A stretch of DNA of 64,000 nt from Anabaena sp. 4-3 (GTDB lineage Bacteria > Cyanobacteriota > Cyanobacteriia > Cyanobacteriales > Nostocaceae), in NCBI RefSeq assembly GCF_001597745.1, contig NZ_LUHJ01000050.1, positions 160,697-224,696 of the forward strand. Direction: 5' to 3'. Both the position numbers and the translations under genes were made by a program. Of the stretch, positions 19,066-30,894 are shown piece after piece; positions within the stretch are counted from its first letter, which is position 1; each line of letters starts with the position of its first letter. The notes below the pieces were generated by a model. The model was not told the origin of the DNA. It was given only the letters and a program-made list of their open reading frames with translations, and searched no databases.

Positions 19066-19107
19066 ATTAGGGTAATTCTGAATTTATCAGAGTTACCCTA
19101 ATTTTTT
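19066..19107 (+). terminator. Rho-independent terminator after ftsH
   Basis: ATTAGGGTAA followed by TCTGA pairs with TCAGA and TTACCCTAAT around a short loop, and the stem runs straight into a run of T. It stands 30 bases past the ftsH stop. Confidence 0.9.
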
Positions 19108-19194
19108 GATTTCAGGATTTGGTAGGGTGTGTTAGCGACAGCGTAACGCACCGTACATAGTATTTTAGTCCGGTCACGCTACTACGTATATGTA

Positions 19195-20166
19195 TTAACT
19201 GTTGGGTATGTGCTGTTTTGGCAGTCTCCAAGCCAGTGCAACTAAATCATCTAACCGTTCACTATCAACAAACTCAAGTCCTGCGGCTGTTAAGGCGACT
19301 TTCACATCTTCCTCATGGTCTGTTGTAAAACCTGCGACTATCAATAGTCCTGCGTGTGTATCAGTATAACGCAACGTCCGCCGAAAATCATCAGCGAGGG
19401 CAATATGCACCCTAGACAAGATATTAGCAACGATCAGGTCAAAGCTACCTGTAGCCTCAATTTTAGGGACATCCTTGATTTCATTTCTGCCCATCCAATG
19501 CCCTAACTCACTACCGCTTCCCAGGCTTCCTTCCATGACTTTTACTTGCTGTTCCACTCCATTAAGTTGTACAGCATCCTGGGTTGCTTCTACGGCAATG
19601 CTATCATTATCTAAAGCTAAAACATTAGCTCCCAACTTCGCCATTGCTACACTCAAAATCCCTGAACCTGAACCTAAGTCAAGGACGTTCATACTAGGGA
19701 TAATGTGCTTTTCTAGTAGTCGCAAACAAATAATAGTTGCAGGGTGTAAACCAGTACCGAAGGCTAAACTTTTTTGCAGTCGTAAAGTTATTTCATCTGC
19801 TGATTTCGATTGATAAACTGCATCCGGTGTGAGGATGACAAACCGTTTACCAATACGATGCACAAAGGGGTTTTGTAAATCTGCATTTGTGCTTTTTTCT
19901 TCAACAATTGTGGTTTCAATTTCTGTTGTGAGTCCGGTACGATGTAAAGGTGAAAGCAAATTGACGATTTTTTCTACACGCGATCGCACCTGAATATCGT
20001 AAGCTAAATATAAGCGAATCGTACATTGCCAATTCGTCGGCGTGACTTCATGTTGAGTGTATTCTGTAATCTGCACATCATTAATATCAATAGTATCAGC
20101 CAGCAGCGTACACACCCAATCAACCGCCTCATTTGTTGTATCGAGGCTCAATTCCATCAACGCCAT
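19195..20166 (-). CDS. prmA: Ribosomal protein L11 methyltransferase
   Basis: PrmA methylates lysines and the N-terminus of ribosomal protein L11 using S-adenosylmethionine. The 323-residue protein shows FGTGLHPATIICLRLL (about 136-151), the SAM motif DLGSGSGILSVAMAKLGA (about 163-180), the acidic adenosine ligand ALDND and the motif VANILSR. A stretch of about 25 residues between the SAM domain strands (ELGHWMGRNEIKDVP) looks like a lineage-specific insertion compared with shorter bacterial PrmA. Confidence 0.93.
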   Translation of the reverse strand: MALMELSLDTTNEAVDWVCTLLADTIDINDVQITEYTQHEVTPTNWQCTIRLYLAYDIQVRSRVEKIVNLLSPLHRTGLTTEIETTIVEEKSTNADLQNPFVHRIGKRFVILTPDAVYQSKSADEITLRLQKSLAFGTGLHPATIICLRLLEKHIIPSMNVLDLGSGSGILSVAMAKLGANVLALDNDSIAVEATQDAVQLNGVEQQVKVMEGSLGSGSELGHWMGRNEIKDVPKIEATGSFDLIVANILSRVHIALADDFRRTLRYTDTHAGLLIVAGFTTDHEEDVKVALTAAGLEFVDSERLDDLVALAWRLPKQHIPNS

Positions 20167-20379
20167 ACTCTTTTCCTCGTTAGCTGCATCGCTGTCGAGT
20201 CAATCTTAACCAGATGGTATGAAACTCACCCTCAGCCGATAACTTTTTCATCCTAACTGATGATGGCAGCATCTGAATATATCTGGTAAATATAACCCGT
20301 TAATCCACCTTAAATCACTCCAGTAGATAAACTAATTCATAAAATTGCCATCAGCAATATAAGAGGACTAAAGTCCTCA

Positions 20380-21495
20380 CTACAAACATTTATTTAAATA
20401 ACAATGACAATCTGGCTTGTCAATTAATGACTCCACTAGGGAATTCAGCGCAGTGGCAGCTAATAAGCCGCCGCCAATCGTTCCTTCAATGGTGATGAAA
20501 GGTATATTTTGTTGCATTAGTTGCCGCTTGGCTGCGGGAGCATGACTAAAGCCAATGGGCATTCCAATGACTAGGGAGGGTTGTATTTTCTGCTTTTGTA
20601 TAAGTGTACAGGCTTCCAGTAATACCGAAGGTGTATAACCAATTATTAATATGCAACCCTCGCTGACTTGCTGTAATTTGGCTCGCCATTCTTGATGTTG
20701 CCAGAATTCCTGTTCGGCTTCTGTGACAGTATTAATATGGGGATTGTCTATTAAAATTTTGACTTGAGAGCCTAAGTGAACTAAGCGCGTTTGATCTAAA
20801 GCTGCGGCAATGGTGGGAATATCCACCATGATCTCACAGCCAGCAGCTAGGGCGGTGCGGCTAGCGGCGATCGCACCTTGACTGATTCTGATAAAAGATA
20901 CTAAGCTGACATCACCACAAGCTAACACTAACTGAGATATTAAATGTTGTTCTATCTCGGAACGCTGGGATAAATCAGGTAGTAAGTGGTGCAATGATTC
21001 TGTAAAGGTTTCTGAGTGGGTGTGTACTGCTGCGTCTAAACCTTGCCAAAATTTATCTAAACTGTCTAACCCGGCTTGGGTTTCGACTTCGATTAATTTG
21101 AGTTGGGCTAAGACTTCTGCTTGTATAATTTGACAATGGCGATCGCGTCCTAATAATCCCTCTAAAGCTGAGGCTGTTTGGCGCAGTTGGGCTATTTGCT
21201 GGATTACCGCCCGATATTGTTGTTGTAATTGCGCGATTAAATTCGGGTTGGTGTCTAGTTGTGGTTCTACTTCTAGAATTTGCCGAATGTGATTGAGTTG
21301 GAATCCTTGCTGCTTGAGTGCCATAATTCTTTGCAGCCTAATCACATCTTTTTCAGTATACAGTCGATAATTGCTAGGCGATCGCACTGGTTGGGGTAGT
21401 AAGCCTAATTTATGATAATGTCGCACCATCCGGGGTGTAATTCCACCCCCCACGGCTTCTGTTAGTTCTTTGATGGTGAAGAAGGTTGTATTCAT
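20380..21495 (-). CDS. coaR: CoaR-like MerR regulator with precorrin-isomerase domain
   Basis: CoaR of Synechocystis is a MerR-family activator that senses cobalt (and possibly corrinoid intermediates) and switches on the cobalt exporter CoaT. This 371-residue protein has the MerR winged helix at the N-terminus (TIKELTEAVGGGITPRMVRHYHKLGLL), a coiled linker, and a large domain like precorrin-8X methylmutase (CbiC/CobH) at about residues 155-360. It ends in CHCYLNKCL, the terminal Cys-His-Cys cluster needed for cobalt sensing in CoaR. It is divergent from coaT with only 63 bases between them. Confidence 0.93.
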   Translation of the reverse strand: MNTTFFTIKELTEAVGGGITPRMVRHYHKLGLLPQPVRSPSNYRLYTEKDVIRLQRIMALKQQGFQLNHIRQILEVEPQLDTNPNLIAQLQQQYRAVIQQIAQLRQTASALEGLLGRDRHCQIIQAEVLAQLKLIEVETQAGLDSLDKFWQGLDAAVHTHSETFTESLHHLLPDLSQRSEIEQHLISQLVLACGDVSLVSFIRISQGAIAASRTALAAGCEIMVDIPTIAAALDQTRLVHLGSQVKILIDNPHINTVTEAEQEFWQHQEWRAKLQQVSEGCILIIGYTPSVLLEACTLIQKQKIQPSLVIGMPIGFSHAPAAKRQLMQQNIPFITIEGTIGGGLLAATALNSLVESLIDKPDCHCYLNKCL

Positions 21496-21498
21496 ACT

Positions 21499-21530
21499 CT
21501 TGACTTTAACATTGATGTCAAGGTTTAGCT
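21499..21530 (+). promoter_or_regulatory. coaT promoter with CoaR operator
   Basis: The dyad CTTGAC (21499-21504) / GTCAAG (21517-21522), spaced by 12 bases, overlaps a -35 box TTGACT (21500-21505). A candidate -10, TTAGCT (21525-21530), lies 19 bases from the -35. The long spacer holding the dyad is the classic arrangement for MerR-type activation by DNA distortion. Confidence 0.8.
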
Positions 21531-21558
21531 TGAGAGTTGTCGTTTATCTGCAACTCTG

Positions 21559-23478
21559 ATGTTTTATCCACAGCGTTTTAGCCAATTCACTAAAGAACAC
21601 CCAGATACTTTAGCCGCTTTATTGTGCGGCTTATTTTTACTTTTGGGTTGGTTAGCTTTACATTTCGGTTGGTTGGGTGTAGCACTTTTTCTGTTACCTG
21701 CGGCTTATGTTATCGGTGGTTACGACAGTGCGCGGGAGGGGTTGACTACCCTGTTTCAAGAGAAAGAACTTGATGTAGATTTATTGATGATTGTGGCTGC
21801 TATTGGTGCAGCAGTTTTGGGTTTATGGCGTAGGGAATATTATTTAATTATTGATGGGGCTATTTTAATTCTCATCTTTGCTATCAGTGGTGCGTTGGAA
21901 GGTTACGCTATGCAACGTACTGAGAGGAGTATCCGCAGTTTGATGAGTTTGACACCAGATACAGCTAGAATTTTACACACTGGAGGAAATGAAGAGTTAA
22001 TCCCCATCAACCAACTAAAGGTAGGCGATGAAATTATTGTTAAACCCGGTGAATTAATTCCTACTGATGGTATGATTATTTCTGGTGAGAGTACCATCAA
22101 TCAAGCTGCAATTACTGGTGAGTCTTTACCTGTAGAAAAGACTGTGGGTGATGAAGTTTTTGCAGGGACACTGAATGGTTATGGTGCATTGCAACTCAAG
22201 CTACACAAACCAGCTTCTAGCAGTTTGATTCAGCGTGTAATTAAGTTAGTAGAACAAGCACAAACCGAAGCACCACCTTCTCAAGAATTTATTGAACGTT
22301 TTGAAAGGGGATATGCAAAAGTAATTGTGATAGCTGGGGTGTTACTGGCAATTTTACCGCCATTTGTCTGGGGTTGGGACTGGGAAACGACAATTTATCG
22401 GGCTTTGACTTTTTTGGTGGTGGCTTCTCCCTGTGCATTAATGGCGGCAATTATGCCTACATTATTATCGGGAATTGCTCATGGTGCTAGACAGGGTATA
22501 TTATTCAAGAATGGGGCGCAGTTAGAAAAGATTGGTAAAGTCAGAGCGATCGCCTTTGATAAAACTGGTACTCTGACAACAGGACAATTGCAAGTATCTC
22601 ACGTTATCGCTACGGCTAATTACTCCCTGGATGATGTCTTGAAAACAGCCGCAGCGTTAGAAGCTTCCTCAGAACATCCCATCGGACAGGCAATTGTACA
22701 AGCTGCTAATAATTTAACATGGTCGCGTGCCGTTGAAGTGCAAGCCATACCGGGAAAAGGAATTGTGGGTACTGCTAACAACCAACAGGTAATAGTCGGG
22801 AATAAGACGTTTTTGCAGGAGTATGTCACCCAGCTACCAGAGGAGTTATTAACAACAGCGCAAACTTGGCAACAGCAAGGCGAAACTGTAGTTTGGGTAG
22901 CACAAGGGGCAGCAGAATATGAGATAATTGGGTTGATTGCGATCGCCGATCAATTACGTTCCGAAGCAGCAGCAACTATCGCCCAGTTGCGAGAAGCAGG
23001 GGTAGAAAAAATTATCATGATTACCGGAGACAATCAACGTACTGCTTCTAGTGTTGCTCAAGCCGTCGGCATTGATGTAGTATATGCTGAACTCCTACCA
23101 GAAGATAAATTAGATGTAATTCGCAGCTTACAGAAACAATATCACACAGTCGCAATGGTAGGAGATGGAATTAATGATGCACCAGCTTTAGCCCAAGCAA
23201 CTGTAGGTATTGCAATGGGTGCAGCAGGTAGCGACGTTGCACTAGAAACCGCAGATATAGTATTAATGACAGACAGACTGGAAAAAATAGCCACAGCGAT
23301 GAAATTAGGCAAGCGATCGCAAACCATCGTCAAACAAAATATAATTATTGCACTAGGGTTTATTGCTTTACTGTTGCTCGGTAACTTTCTCGGTAATATT
23401 AACCTCCCCATCGGTGTAATTGGACATGAAGGCTCTACAGTATTAGTAACCTTGAGTGGACTAAGATTACTGAAATAG
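21559..23478 (+). CDS. coaT: Cobalt-exporting P1B-type ATPase CoaT
   Basis: This pump uses ATP to move cobalt out of the cytoplasm. The 639-residue protein lacks N-terminal metal-binding repeats, as expected for the P1B-4 group. Visible motifs are the actuator TGES (about residue 189), the membrane metal site SPC in ASPCALMAA (about residue 291), the phosphorylation site DKTGTLTTG (about residue 334), SEHPIGQAI for nucleotide binding, and GDGINDAPALAQA. The SPC motif and the divergent coaR neighbour point to Co2+. Confidence 0.95.
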   Translation: MFYPQRFSQFTKEHPDTLAALLCGLFLLLGWLALHFGWLGVALFLLPAAYVIGGYDSAREGLTTLFQEKELDVDLLMIVAAIGAAVLGLWRREYYLIIDGAILILIFAISGALEGYAMQRTERSIRSLMSLTPDTARILHTGGNEELIPINQLKVGDEIIVKPGELIPTDGMIISGESTINQAAITGESLPVEKTVGDEVFAGTLNGYGALQLKLHKPASSSLIQRVIKLVEQAQTEAPPSQEFIERFERGYAKVIVIAGVLLAILPPFVWGWDWETTIYRALTFLVVASPCALMAAIMPTLLSGIAHGARQGILFKNGAQLEKIGKVRAIAFDKTGTLTTGQLQVSHVIATANYSLDDVLKTAAALEASSEHPIGQAIVQAANNLTWSRAVEVQAIPGKGIVGTANNQQVIVGNKTFLQEYVTQLPEELLTTAQTWQQQGETVVWVAQGAAEYEIIGLIAIADQLRSEAAATIAQLREAGVEKIIMITGDNQRTASSVAQAVGIDVVYAELLPEDKLDVIRSLQKQYHTVAMVGDGINDAPALAQATVGIAMGAAGSDVALETADIVLMTDRLEKIATAMKLGKRSQTIVKQNIIIALGFIALLLLGNFLGNINLPIGVIGHEGSTVLVTLSGLRLLK

Positions 23479-23485
23479 AAAGTAG

Positions 23486-23506
23486 GGGTTTAGCACTGCT
23501 AAACCC
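23486..23506. repeat. GGGTTTAGC hairpin repeat, copy 1
   Basis: GGGTTTAGCACTGCTAAACCC is a near-perfect palindrome eight bases past the coaT stop. Close relatives stand at 35543-35561 and 55297-55317. All three are preceded by AGTAG or GAGTAGG and lie just outside a gene end. No clear T-run follows, so it is a dispersed hairpin rather than a proven terminator. Confidence 0.75.
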
Positions 23507-23722
23507 GTACAAAATTAGGTATCTGAAACAACTGATTTTTGAGGATATCATCCAGATTCATCCGCGTGCATCTGCGTGCATCTGCGTTTAATTATTTTTG
23601 CTTGATTTGAGCAACACCATCTATTTAATTGTTAACAAACACAGAAGAAATCAAGAAAACAAAATACAATTTCTTGATTTAATTGTCTATTATATAAAAA
23701 AGCCTCATCATTGAGAGACAAT

Positions 23723-24220
23723 ATGCCAAAACGGATAGTCACCCAGATAAATACCTGGTTCAAACGAGATAGAATTGTCAATAACTTAGAAATTTTTCAA
23801 GACATCATTATCATCTCCTTGTGCGTCGGCTTGTTTTGTGTGATGCTCATCCGCCTCGTTGATATGTTTTTATCTTTGTTAAACCCATTAGATTTACGGG
23901 AAATCACCTCTGACATTTTATTTATTTTGATTCTAGTAGAATTATTTCGGTTGTTAATTGACTATTTACAAACTCAGCAAATATCCGTAGGTGCAGCCGC
24001 CGAAATTACGATAGTTTCTGCCTTGCGGGAAGTAATTCTCAGAGGAGTGCTAGAAATTCCCCGCGAGCAAATTTTAGGTATTTCTCTATTTTTAGGAGTT
24101 TTAACAGTTATTTTAGTCGCCATTCCTTTAGTGTCTCGCTTGTTTGAACAGGTGAGAATTACTCAACCAGAAACATCAACAGAAGATACAGAATTATTAT
24201 CAGAACATTCGACTTTATGA
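23723..24220 (+). CDS. PsiE-family membrane protein
   Basis: This is a small membrane protein of the phosphate-starvation-inducible PsiE family, whose biochemical role is not known. I used the ATG at 23723 (165 residues) rather than the in-frame TTG at 23711. Four membrane spans can be traced: IIIISLCVGLFCVMLIRLV, the FILILVELFRLLIDYL region, a third weaker helix after EITIVSALREVILRG, and ISLFLGVLTVILVAIPL. A charged tail follows. Confidence 0.8.
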   Translation: MPKRIVTQINTWFKRDRIVNNLEIFQDIIIISLCVGLFCVMLIRLVDMFLSLLNPLDLREITSDILFILILVELFRLLIDYLQTQQISVGAAAEITIVSALREVILRGVLEIPREQILGISLFLGVLTVILVAIPLVSRLFEQVRITQPETSTEDTELLSEHSTL

Positions 24221-24692
24221 GTCAAAGCTAAAAGGTTTGGAACATTATTTTTATGCTGGTTTGCTAGTAATAATCTGCAAGTGAGCCAAAACTGTAGTCT
24301 ACTTAACAATTTGACTGGTCTAATCATAGTAAAAATGTAGTATTGGCGTTATATTCTGATGACATGAATAACTAAGTATTCCTTTTAATGAAGAAGATTT
24401 TTCTAGAGATTACGTAACCTATCAATTGGCAAATATTAGATTAATTTTTCCAAATAAATGTATTGTTTATTAAAATTATATTTTGCATTTGTGAGGATAC
24501 ACCGCAAAACAGCAAAGTTAAAGATAAAAAGAGCAATGATGTCTGTTTTGTAACTTCGCATTCAAGTAATAATTCCGCTTGCGCTGAGTTATGGATTTGA
24601 CATACAAATTTATAGATGCTTGATGTAAGTTAAGCTGGAGTTCTCACTCGATAGAACAACAGACAAATCAGATTGTGAGTAAGGGGTGCTAC
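24221..24692. other. Intergenic region before nifV
   Basis: About 470 AT-rich bases separate the PsiE-like gene from nifV. The nifV promoter should lie here. I see no RNA gene, no strong hairpin and no copy of the TTGTACTCA motif found at nifB and nifH. Confidence 0.45.
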
Positions 24693-25823
24693 ATGAGTCA
24701 AGTTGTAATTAATGACACTACGTTACGGGATGGTGAACAAGCGGCGGGTGTGGCGTTTAACTTAGAAGAGAAAATAGCGATCGCCACCTTTCTTGATACC
24801 ATTGGTGTAGATGAAATCGAAGTTGGGATACCGGCTATGGGGAAAGCTGAACAAAACGCCATAGCTGCGATTCGTGAATTAGGGTTGCAAGCCAAACTCT
24901 TAGGTTGGAATCGTGCAGTTATTTCTGATATTCAAGCTTGTATCGCCTGTGGTTTGCAGCGAGTACATATATCAATTCCAGTATCTAACATCCAAATAGC
25001 CGCAAAATTTCAAGGAAAATGGCAATTAGTTCTAGAAAAACTGAAAGATAGCCTCAGTTTCGCCTTAGATAAAGGGCTTTTCGTCTCCGTAGGCGGAGAA
25101 GATAGTTCTAGAGCCGAAGACAACTTTTTGCTAGATGTAGTGCTGTCAGCGCAAGAATGGGGAGCATCAAGATTCCGTTTTTGTGATACAGTAGGAATTC
25201 TCGAACCCTTCACCACCTACACCAAAGTCAAACAACTGGTAACAGATGTAAAGATACCCATAGAAATGCACACTCATAACGACTTTGGCATGGCAACAGC
25301 CAACGCACTGGCGGGTATCAAAGCGGGTGCATTATCAGTGAATACTACAGTTAATGGCTTAGGCGAAAGAGCCGGAAACGCCGCTTTAGAAGAAGTCGTC
25401 ATGGCTCTCAAACATTTATATCACTATGACTTAAAACTCGACACACCCCGGTTACTAGAAATATCGCGGTTAGTAGCATCCGCATCAGGTTATGATGTAC
25501 CACCGTGGAAAGCCATCGTAGGGGAAAATACCTTTGCTCATGAGTCAGGAATTCATGCTCATGGTGTACTACAAAATCCCCATACCTATGAACCGTTTGC
25601 ACCCGAAGAAGTAGGGAGAGAGAGAAACTTAGTTATAGGTAAGCATTCTGGAAGACATCTATTATCTAGTGTACTGCAAAAATACGGCATCATTCTCAAT
25701 CAAGAAGAAACCCAATCTGTACTAGAAGCAGTGAGACAACAGTCAGTAGAGAAAAAACGCAACCTCACCACCCAAGAACTGTTATATTTAGCGCAAGTAC
25801 AACAGCATTCTCGTGCTAGTTGA
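24693..25823 (+). CDS. nifV: Homocitrate synthase NifV
   Basis: NifV condenses acetyl-CoA and 2-oxoglutarate into homocitrate, the organic part of FeMo-co. The protein has 376 residues from the ATG at 24693, preceded by AAGGGG; a GTG at 24675 is an alternative. The catalytic and metal-binding motifs of the DRE-TIM metallolyase family are clear: [14 protein letters not shown] near the N-terminus, the [13 protein letters not shown] ligand block (about residue 196), [10 protein letters not shown], and [10 protein letters not shown]. Isopropylmalate synthase is a relative, but length and motifs favour NifV. It stands about 20 kb from nifB, next to hisC. Confidence 0.9.
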   Translation: MSQVVINDTTLRDGEQAAGVAFNLEEKIAIATFLDTIGVDEIEVGIPAMGKAEQNAIAAIRELGLQAKLLGWNRAVISDIQACIACGLQRVHISIPVSNIQIAAKFQGKWQLVLEKLKDSLSFALDKGLFVSVGGEDSSRAEDNFLLDVVLSAQEWGASRFRFCDTVGILEPFTTYTKVKQLVTDVKIPIEMHTHNDFGMATANALAGIKAGALSVNTTVNGLGERAGNAALEEVVMALKHLYHYDLKLDTPRLLEISRLVASASGYDVPPWKAIVGENTFAHESGIHAHGVLQNPHTYEPFAPEEVGRERNLVIGKHSGRHLLSSVLQKYGIILNQEETQSVLEAVRQQSVEKKRNLTTQELLYLAQVQQHSRAS

Positions 25824-26052
25824 GGGAATGGAAGGGACTGGGGACTGGGGAATGGGGACTGGGGACTGGGGAATGGGAAGATGAGGGGGATGAGGGGGAT
25901 GTAGCTTGCTTCTCTTACGATGGCGTAAGCCTACCCGCAGGGTGGGGGATGAGGAAGATGAGGGGGAATGACTAATAATTAATGACTAATGACTAATGAC
26001 TAATGACTAATGACTAATGACTAATAACTAATGACTAATGACTAATAACTAA
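25824..26052. repeat. GGGGACT and TAATGAC tandem repeat block
   Basis: The nifV-hisC gap is filled by heptamer-type repeats: ACTGGGG units at about 25837-25879, a GATGAGGGG run, and about ten TAATGAC/TAATAAC units at 25972-26052. A piece near 25922-25946, GGCGTAAGCC and CCCGCAGGGTGGG, is a small palindromic repeat also common in this genome type. Confidence 0.85.
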
Positions 26053-26063
26053 GTGAACTTTTT

Positions 26064-27110
26064 ATGTCCTACTTTCGTAGTAACATTGATGCAATGGCTA
26101 GCTATGTACCAGGTGAACAACCACCAAGGGATACACCAGTCATCAAACTTAACAGTAACGAAAATCCCTATCCTCCCTCCCCTGCCGCCCTCGCAGTATT
26201 GCAAAATATTGATGGGGAATGGTTGCGGAGGTATCCCGAACCTTATGGTGGACAATTTAGACAAGCTGTTAGTCAAGTCTTAGGAATTCCCCATGAGATG
26301 ATCATAGTTGGTAATGGTAGCGATGAACTCTTAAGCATCATCATTCGCGCCTGTGTCGAACCAGGGAAAAAGATAGTTTATCCCATGCCGACCTATGTAT
26401 TATATCGTACATTAGCCGAGATGCAAGCGGCGGAAATAATCGAGATACCTTACCCAGAAGACTACAGCTTACCACTAGAAGCACTGATAAAAGCGGATGG
26501 GGCTGTCACATTTATTGCATCACCCAATAGCCCATCGGGACACCTAGTTTCAACCGCAGACTTGAGAGAATTAGCCAATCAAATAACAGGCGTGCTAGTA
26601 ATAGATGAAGCTTACGTAGACTTTGCCGAAGAGAACGCCTTAGACTTAACGCAAGCATACGAAAACGTCATAATAATTAGAACCCTATCCAAAGGATACT
26701 CCTTAGCAGGACTAAGACTAGGCTTTGGCGTAGCCAACCCGCAATTATTAACAGGATTATATAAAGTCAAAGACAGTTATAACATAGATGCGATCGCCTG
26801 TGCAGTAGGAGCAGTAGCCATCAAAGATCAAACCTATAAAAACACCTGTGTCGCCAAAATCAAAACCGCACGCCAACAACTCACACAAAACCTAAAACAC
26901 CTGGGTTTTCGCGTCTGGGAATCCCAAACCAACTTCTTGCTAGTGCAACCACCGCAAAACAACGCCGAATACCTCTACCAACAACTCAAACAACAACAAA
27001 TATACATCCGCTACTTCAAACAACCGAGACTAGAAGATAAACTAAGAATCACCATAGGCACAGAACAACAAAACCAAACCCTAATAGAAGCATTAACCAA
27101 ACTCCTATAA
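26064..27110 (+). CDS. hisC: Histidinol-phosphate aminotransferase
   Basis: This PLP fold-type I enzyme converts imidazole acetol phosphate and glutamate to histidinol phosphate in histidine synthesis. The 348-residue length is typical. Motifs include KLNSNENPYPPSP near the N-terminus, GNGSDELLSIIIRA (about residues 83-96), SPNSPSGHLV, VIDEAYVDFA (about residue 182), and the PLP lysine in RTLSKGYSLAGLRLGFG (about residue 213). It follows nifV across a repeat block, so co-transcription is possible but unproven. Confidence 0.93.
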   Translation: MSYFRSNIDAMASYVPGEQPPRDTPVIKLNSNENPYPPSPAALAVLQNIDGEWLRRYPEPYGGQFRQAVSQVLGIPHEMIIVGNGSDELLSIIIRACVEPGKKIVYPMPTYVLYRTLAEMQAAEIIEIPYPEDYSLPLEALIKADGAVTFIASPNSPSGHLVSTADLRELANQITGVLVIDEAYVDFAEENALDLTQAYENVIIIRTLSKGYSLAGLRLGFGVANPQLLTGLYKVKDSYNIDAIACAVGAVAIKDQTYKNTCVAKIKTARQQLTQNLKHLGFRVWESQTNFLLVQPPQNNAEYLYQQLKQQQIYIRYFKQPRLEDKLRITIGTEQQNQTLIEALTKLL

Positions 27111-27222
27111 AAACTCCGCGTACCTTTGCGTTTACCTCCGCGCCCCTCTGCGTTTAAAAACCTCCCATAACTAGGGTGCATAAGACACCTTAAAACACCC
27201 TAGCACGATCACAAGCAATCAA

Positions 27223-27483
27223 TTAGCTTTCTGAGTCGTCCTCAGTTTCCTTCTTCCGTCCCCCACCGTGAGAATGCTTACCACCCTCACGCCCGATTTC
27301 CGCCATGTGTTCCCTATCTTGACTGACAGTTTCGCCACCTTTACGCCCAGCTTCCCGCGCTTCCTCCGGCGTGAATTCGTGAGCAGTACCCTTTTCATGA
27401 GCAGCGCGCCCGCCCTTACTAGCAATTTCGCGTTGCTTATCTTCATCCATCGAAGCGAAACCGCGTTTGCTTGTATCTGACAT
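27223..27483 (-). CDS. KGG-repeat stress protein (Con-10/GsiB-like)
   Basis: A small, very hydrophilic protein of 86 residues made of repeated KGG-type units: RGFASMD...IASKGGRAAHEKG, EAREAGRKGGETVS and MAEIGREGGKHSHGGG. Such proteins (Con-10, GsiB) accumulate under desiccation, starvation or general stress and are thought to act as hydrophilins. I chose the ATG at 27483 because AGGAG lies eight bases upstream; the longer frame from 27513 lacks such a site. Confidence 0.9.
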   Translation of the reverse strand: MSDTSKRGFASMDEDKQREIASKGGRAAHEKGTAHEFTPEEAREAGRKGGETVSQDREHMAEIGREGGKHSHGGGRKKETEDDSES

Positions 27484-27687
27484 AATCTTACTCCTGGTAG
27501 TCAGCCCGTGCAAATTTTTACTGGTTACGCTTTGAATTTAACTAAGCAAAGTCCTTATATTCATTACCCATTGGTGGTAATCATAGCAGTGGAAACCACA
27601 CCTTTAGATATATAAATTAATTTAGGTTTGTACCCTAGTTTTGATCATTGCGACAATTTTATCTATCATCCATTAGGCAACTTGTAA

Positions 27688-29739
<2,052 letters not shown>

Positions 29740-29745
29740 AGTCAT

Positions 29746-29779
29746 GCGATCGCACTTTGATTATATTGTGTGCGATCGC
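29746..29779. terminator. HIP1-based hairpin between ligA and dus
   Basis: Two HIP1 octamers face each other: GCGATCGCAC (29746-29755) and GTGCGATCGC (about 29770-29779), forming a long stem between convergent genes. It could stop transcription from both sides, although the T-runs are weak. It is a case of the genome-wide HIP1 octamer building a secondary structure. Confidence 0.5.
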
Positions 29780-29791
29780 CTGGATCATATC

Positions 29792-30844
29792 TTAAGCGAC
29801 TTGAAAATTTTCCGCTTCTGCCATCAGCTCATAACCATGAGCTAACTGCTCAACAGCTCTATCAATCAAGTCTAAACCTTGTTGAACAGTTTCAATCACA
29901 CTTAATTGTCCCCGTAATTCCGCCGCACCTACAAAACCCTTAGCGTACCAAGTCATGTGCTTACGGGCTTGACGCACACCGCGATCGCCTTTATACTCCC
30001 ATAAAGCTTGTAAATGATCTCTGGCACATTCCAAACGTTGAATTGGTGTTGGTGCGGGTAACATCTCCCCAGTTTTCAAGAAATGATCAATTTCTCCCAC
30101 CAAAAACGGATAACCCAAAGTGCCACGGGAACACATCACACCATCCGCGCCAGTTTCCTCTAAACATTTCACCGCCGCTTCTACAGAAAATATATCCCCA
30201 TTGCCAATGACTGGAATTGACAGCACCTCTTTCACACGGGCTATCCATTCCCAACGAGCATTACCATTGTAACCTTGTGCGCGGGTGCGTCCATGCACAG
30301 TAATCATTTGCGCCCCTGCATCTTCCATACGTTTGGCAAAATCAAGAATGATGATTTCCTTGTCATTCCAGCCAATACGAGTTTTAACTGTTACAGGCAC
30401 ATCAACAGCCTTCACCACTTCCCGAACTATAGCCTCTGCGACTTCCGGCTGTCGCAACAGCGAAGAACCACCACCATTTTTAGTGATTTTATTGACCGGA
30501 CACCCCATATTAATATCAACAGTATCCGCACCTTCCGCCACAGCTTTGACAGCTGCTTCCGCGAGAAAATCGGGACGACAGTCAAATAACTGTATACTAA
30601 TAGGGCGTTCGTTGGGATCTACCTCCATAATTTTCGGTAACTGCTTGACATAGTGTAAGCCTGTAGCGTTCACCATTTCAGTGTACATCATCGAATCTGG
30701 AGCATAGCGACGCACAAGACGACGAAACACCATGTCTGTCACCCCAGATAAAGGCGACTGAAGAACTCGGCTTTTCACTGCAAATGAGCCGATTTTTAGG
30801 GGTTGAGCGAGTTTAGCTTGTAGGGAGGGGGACAGAGTAACCAT
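29792..30844 (-). CDS. dus: tRNA-dihydrouridine synthase
   Basis: This FMN enzyme reduces uridines in tRNA. The 350-residue protein shows the family landmarks: SPLSGVTDMVFRRLVRRY near residue 29, MYTEMVNATGL, the NMGCPVNKITKNGGGSSLL block (about residues 113-131) with the catalytic Cys, KTRIGWND, HGRTRAQGYNG and IGNGDIFS for FMN binding, and CSRGTLGYP. DusB is the nearest bacterial class. It begins with ATG about 50 bases from the next minus-strand gene. Confidence 0.93.
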   Translation of the reverse strand: MVTLSPSLQAKLAQPLKIGSFAVKSRVLQSPLSGVTDMVFRRLVRRYAPDSMMYTEMVNATGLHYVKQLPKIMEVDPNERPISIQLFDCRPDFLAEAAVKAVAEGADTVDINMGCPVNKITKNGGGSSLLRQPEVAEAIVREVVKAVDVPVTVKTRIGWNDKEIIILDFAKRMEDAGAQMITVHGRTRAQGYNGNARWEWIARVKEVLSIPVIGNGDIFSVEAAVKCLEETGADGVMCSRGTLGYPFLVGEIDHFLKTGEMLPAPTPIQRLECARDHLQALWEYKGDRGVRQARKHMTWYAKGFVGAAELRGQLSVIETVQQGLDLIDRAVEQLAHGYELMAEAENFQVA

Positions 30845-30894
30845 AGGAACAATGCAATATACAAAATTAATGATAGCTATCTATGAAATCCAAT

